Source: Tautonia rosea (lineage in GTDB: Bacteria; Planctomycetota; Planctomycetia; Isosphaerales; Isosphaeraceae). Taken from it: DNA of 64,000 bases. Shown here piece by piece: positions 62,177-64,000 of this stretch. The DNA lies in contig NZ_JABBYO010000003.1 of NCBI RefSeq assembly GCF_012958305.1, positions 434,001 to 498,000 of the forward strand, given 5' to 3'. Each line of letters begins with the position of its first letter. The first letter of the stretch is position 1. The notes below the pieces were generated by a model. That model saw nothing but the letters and a program-made list of their open reading frames with translations. It had not been told where the DNA came from and did no database searches. The position numbers were made by a program, and so were the translations under genes.

Positions 62177-62380
62177 AGCGCAACGCTCCCTTCCCGTCCG
62201 GTCGCCGGTCGAACTCGACGTGGCGTCCGGTTCGGACGTTCAAGCCTACTACACTACGACGCCGAGACACGTTGTGCCAAGCCCTCGTCTGAACCGGGAA
62301 CACAAAACGAACGGTCGGGCGGCCCGAGCGAGGGGCCGTCCGGAACCGAACGATCGGTTGAGGAAACGCTTCAGGGGTAC

Positions 62381-62749
62381 TCAGAGATCTTCCTCTTCGT
62401 CCTCAATCTCGTCGAGATCGTCATCATCGTCGTCGTCGAAGTCGTCATCATCGTCGAGGTCGATATCGCCGAGGTTGTCGAGATCGTCATCGTCGTCGAA
62501 GTCGTCGTCATCTTCGTCGTCATCGAAGTCGTCGTCTTCGTCGAGATCATCGTCATCATCATCGTCGTCGAAGTCGTCGTCGTCGAAGTCGTCGTCTTCG
62601 TCGTCGGCCAGATCGTCATCACCGGAATCTTCCTCGTCATCCTCTTCGGGATGTCGGGCGAGGGGATCCGCGATGGCCCAATCACCGAGGAGCAGGGCGG
62701 AGTTCGTGTCGTCCTCGAGGCAGGCGAGCGGGTTCGGGAGGTCCCACAT
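62381..62749 (-). CDS. poly-acidic low-complexity protein
   Basis: A 122-aa product. Residues 1-35 are ordinary (MWDLPNPLACLEDDTNSALLLGDWAI). From residue 36 to the end it is almost only Asp and Glu with scattered Phe and Leu (repeated DDDF / DDLD), giving a very low predicted pI. It is encoded by a GAY-rich trinucleotide tract. GAGGAACG precedes ATG 62749. The N-terminus and ribosome-binding site support a real gene; a role as a nucleic-acid mimic or metal-binding tail is only speculation. Confidence 0.65.
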   Translation of the reverse strand: MWDLPNPLACLEDDTNSALLLGDWAIADPLARHPEEDDEEDSGDDDLADDEDDDFDDDDFDDDDDDDDLDEDDDFDDDEDDDDFDDDDDLDNLGDIDLDDDDDFDDDDDDDLDEIEDEEEDL

Positions 62750-62930
62750 GGGGTCGTTCCTCTTGCCAGGACGGCTCGGGCCGATGGGATCGGCCCGAAG
62801 GGTCGGGGCGGGAATATCGAGTCCGAAAGCTCTCCGCCGGACCACTTTGGGCCGGAGGAGACATACTGGTAGTCTCATAAAGAACGATTGTCAAGCATGG
62901 CCCAGAACTCGCCGGGGCCAGAGATCGAAA

Positions 62931-63956
62931 TCAGAGCGGTTCGTCGGCTGAGGCAAGGCGGATGATCTGGCCAGACGCGGCCGATCGGGCAATCGCTTCC
63001 TGGAGACGAACCGTCTCGATTGCCTGCTCAGCAGAGCAGCAGGGAGGACTTCCCGATCGAATCGCGTTGATGAAATCACCATCAATGCTCGTCTGGTTGC
63101 TCCGCAACGGAAGGTCTTGAACAGGAGCTTCTGAATCGGCTCCCGCGAGGCAAAGGCTTGAGGCATTCGCTCGTAAGGTGCCGCGTTCGCCGAAATACGT
63201 GATTTCGAACAAACTGCCAGGGGACACACCGCTAATGGCAAGGGTGGCGGGCGTGCCGTCGATCAGGCGAAGAGTGATGGCATTGACGACATCGAGGCCT
63301 GGTTCCTCGCGATCCTGGAAGGCCGAAACCTCGGCCACGGGACGGTCGGTGGTCCAGATCAAGGCGTCGAGCAGGTGGTCACCGTCATCGGCGATGATTC
63401 CTCCTCCCGAGACCTTGGGGTCGACTCGCCAGGCGTGGCCACCCGGCTCTCGTTGGGTGGCGAGCCAGGAATTCGCCATAACGGCCATGACCAGCCTGAG
63501 ACGGCCAATCGCCCCTTCTGCCAGTAATCGGCGAGCCTCAATCAAGCTCGGGACCAGGCGAAACTGGTGCCCGACGCCCACGACCCGATCTCGCCCTCGA
63601 GCCAGGTTGACGATATCGACCGCCTCCTGGGTATTGGTCGAGAGCGGTTTCTCAATAAAGAGATGACACCCTGCCTGCAAGCCATCCATTGCGGTGCGGT
63701 AGTGGGCCCGAGGAGGGGTGAAGATGGCCAGGACGTCGGGCCGAGCCTCGGTCAGAAGCTGCTGATGGTCAGCGAAGGCCTGAATGGATGACGGGTCGCC
63801 ATCGGGGCCGATCAGCTCCGAGGCAAGGGCTCGCGCCGCCTCGCGATCCGAATCGACGCACCCGGTAATGCGGACCGCTTCGATCTCTCGTAATCGCCCG
63901 GAGTGAATCCGAGCTGATCGGCCACAGCCGACGATGCCAATCGTAAGCGCTGTCAT
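62931..63956 (-). CDS. Gfo/Idh/MocA-family oxidoreductase
   Basis: A 341-aa NAD(P)-dependent sugar-type dehydrogenase. The N-terminal Rossmann domain has TIGIVGCGRSARIHSGRL (dinucleotide loop), ITGCVDSDREAA and FTPPRAHYRTAMDGLQAGCHLFIEKPLSTN (EKP motif). The C-terminal domain has GVGHQFRLVPSLIEARRLL, SGGGIIADDGDHLLDALIW with the catalytic-type D..H and FGERGTLRANA. The substrate is unknown. ATG 63956 is used; a GTG at 63965 is an alternative. Many such genes occur in planctomycetes alongside DUF1080 proteins. Confidence 0.92.
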   Translation of the reverse strand: MTALTIGIVGCGRSARIHSGRLREIEAVRITGCVDSDREAARALASELIGPDGDPSSIQAFADHQQLLTEARPDVLAIFTPPRAHYRTAMDGLQAGCHLFIEKPLSTNTQEAVDIVNLARGRDRVVGVGHQFRLVPSLIEARRLLAEGAIGRLRLVMAVMANSWLATQREPGGHAWRVDPKVSGGGIIADDGDHLLDALIWTTDRPVAEVSAFQDREEPGLDVVNAITLRLIDGTPATLAISGVSPGSLFEITYFGERGTLRANASSLCLAGADSEAPVQDLPLRSNQTSIDGDFINAIRSGSPPCCSAEQAIETVRLQEAIARSAASGQIIRLASADEPL

Positions 63957-64000
63957 GTCTCGCACCCGGAGCTTTCCGACGGATCCTCGGTCTGGCGACT

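Noticed and set aside
62390-62640. Regular short repeats that could suggest a CRISPR or microsatellite
   Set aside because: They are GAY codons of an acidic reading frame, without spacers of constant length.
1-64000. tRNA, rRNA, IS element, prophage or integron
   Set aside because: I looked for T-loop (GTTCGANNC) motifs in gaps, transposase or integrase-like proteins and long terminal repeats, and found none. A tRNAscan or profile search would be decisive.

Overview
The window is high-GC chromosomal DNA from a planctomycete, most probably a member of the Isosphaeraceae. The evidence is a paired DUF1501 protein and planctomycete cytochrome/DUF1549/DUF1553 protein, a DUF1080 sugar hydrolase, an ECF sigma factor fused by a 4-bp overlap to a membrane Ser/Thr kinase, a PEP-CTERM surface protein, several secreted TPR/HEAT proteins and an intergenic repeat array of a kind I associate with this family. 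I see no phage, transposase, integron, CRISPR, rRNA or tRNA gene. Most of the window is housekeeping core with lineage-specific secreted proteins in between.

Layout. 1-11 kb (+): rimO, pgsA, uppP, an AddB-like nuclease, an AddA-like helicase and a HisN-type phosphatase in one closely packed run with overlapping genes. 11-19 kb: a secreted metallopeptidase-like protein (-), rsmD-cca (+), a FabZ-like dehydratase, homoserine dehydrogenase and a secreted DUF1080 protein (-), and a small conserved protein (+). 19-24.6 kb (-): PSCyt1/DUF1549/DUF1553 protein, DUF1501 protein and a small secreted protein. 25-31 kb: trpA, a small HTH protein, hypotheticals and the sigma factor/kinase pair. 31-39.6 kb: a small membrane protein, a membrane-anchored endonuclease/exonuclease/phosphatase protein, and secreted hypothetical, HEAT and TPR proteins. 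39.7-45.2 kb: sufS-sufU, a flavin oxidoreductase, a membrane GTPase-like protein and a lipoprotein. 45.3-52 kb (-): purN, infC, rpmI, rplT, pheS, two inserted genes (one Uma2-family) and pheT. 52-56 kb: a 1.2-kb non-coding block with degenerate repeats, a transglutaminase-like protein, a half-size EamA protein, a PEP-CTERM protein and a perfect 31-bp inverted repeat. 56-64 kb (-): ileS, a DUF5615/DUF433 toxin-antitoxin-like pair, a conserved hypothetical, purine nucleoside phosphorylase, a TPR protein, a poly-acidic protein and a Gfo/Idh/MocA oxidoreductase.

The most informative observations are regulatory and structural. infC appears to start at a rare AUC codon behind a strong Shine-Dalgarno sequence and a good sigma-70-type promoter. 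A textbook intrinsic terminator lies between infC and rpmI. PheT lacks the N-terminal tRNA-binding OB domain. The AddA-like helicase has lost key residues of its nuclease motif while its AddB-like partner keeps them. The leader of a TPR gene, including its ribosome-binding site, is tandemly duplicated. I found no convincing new multi-gene defence or metabolic system; the sigma factor/kinase pair and the non-coding repeats are the best candidates for further work.
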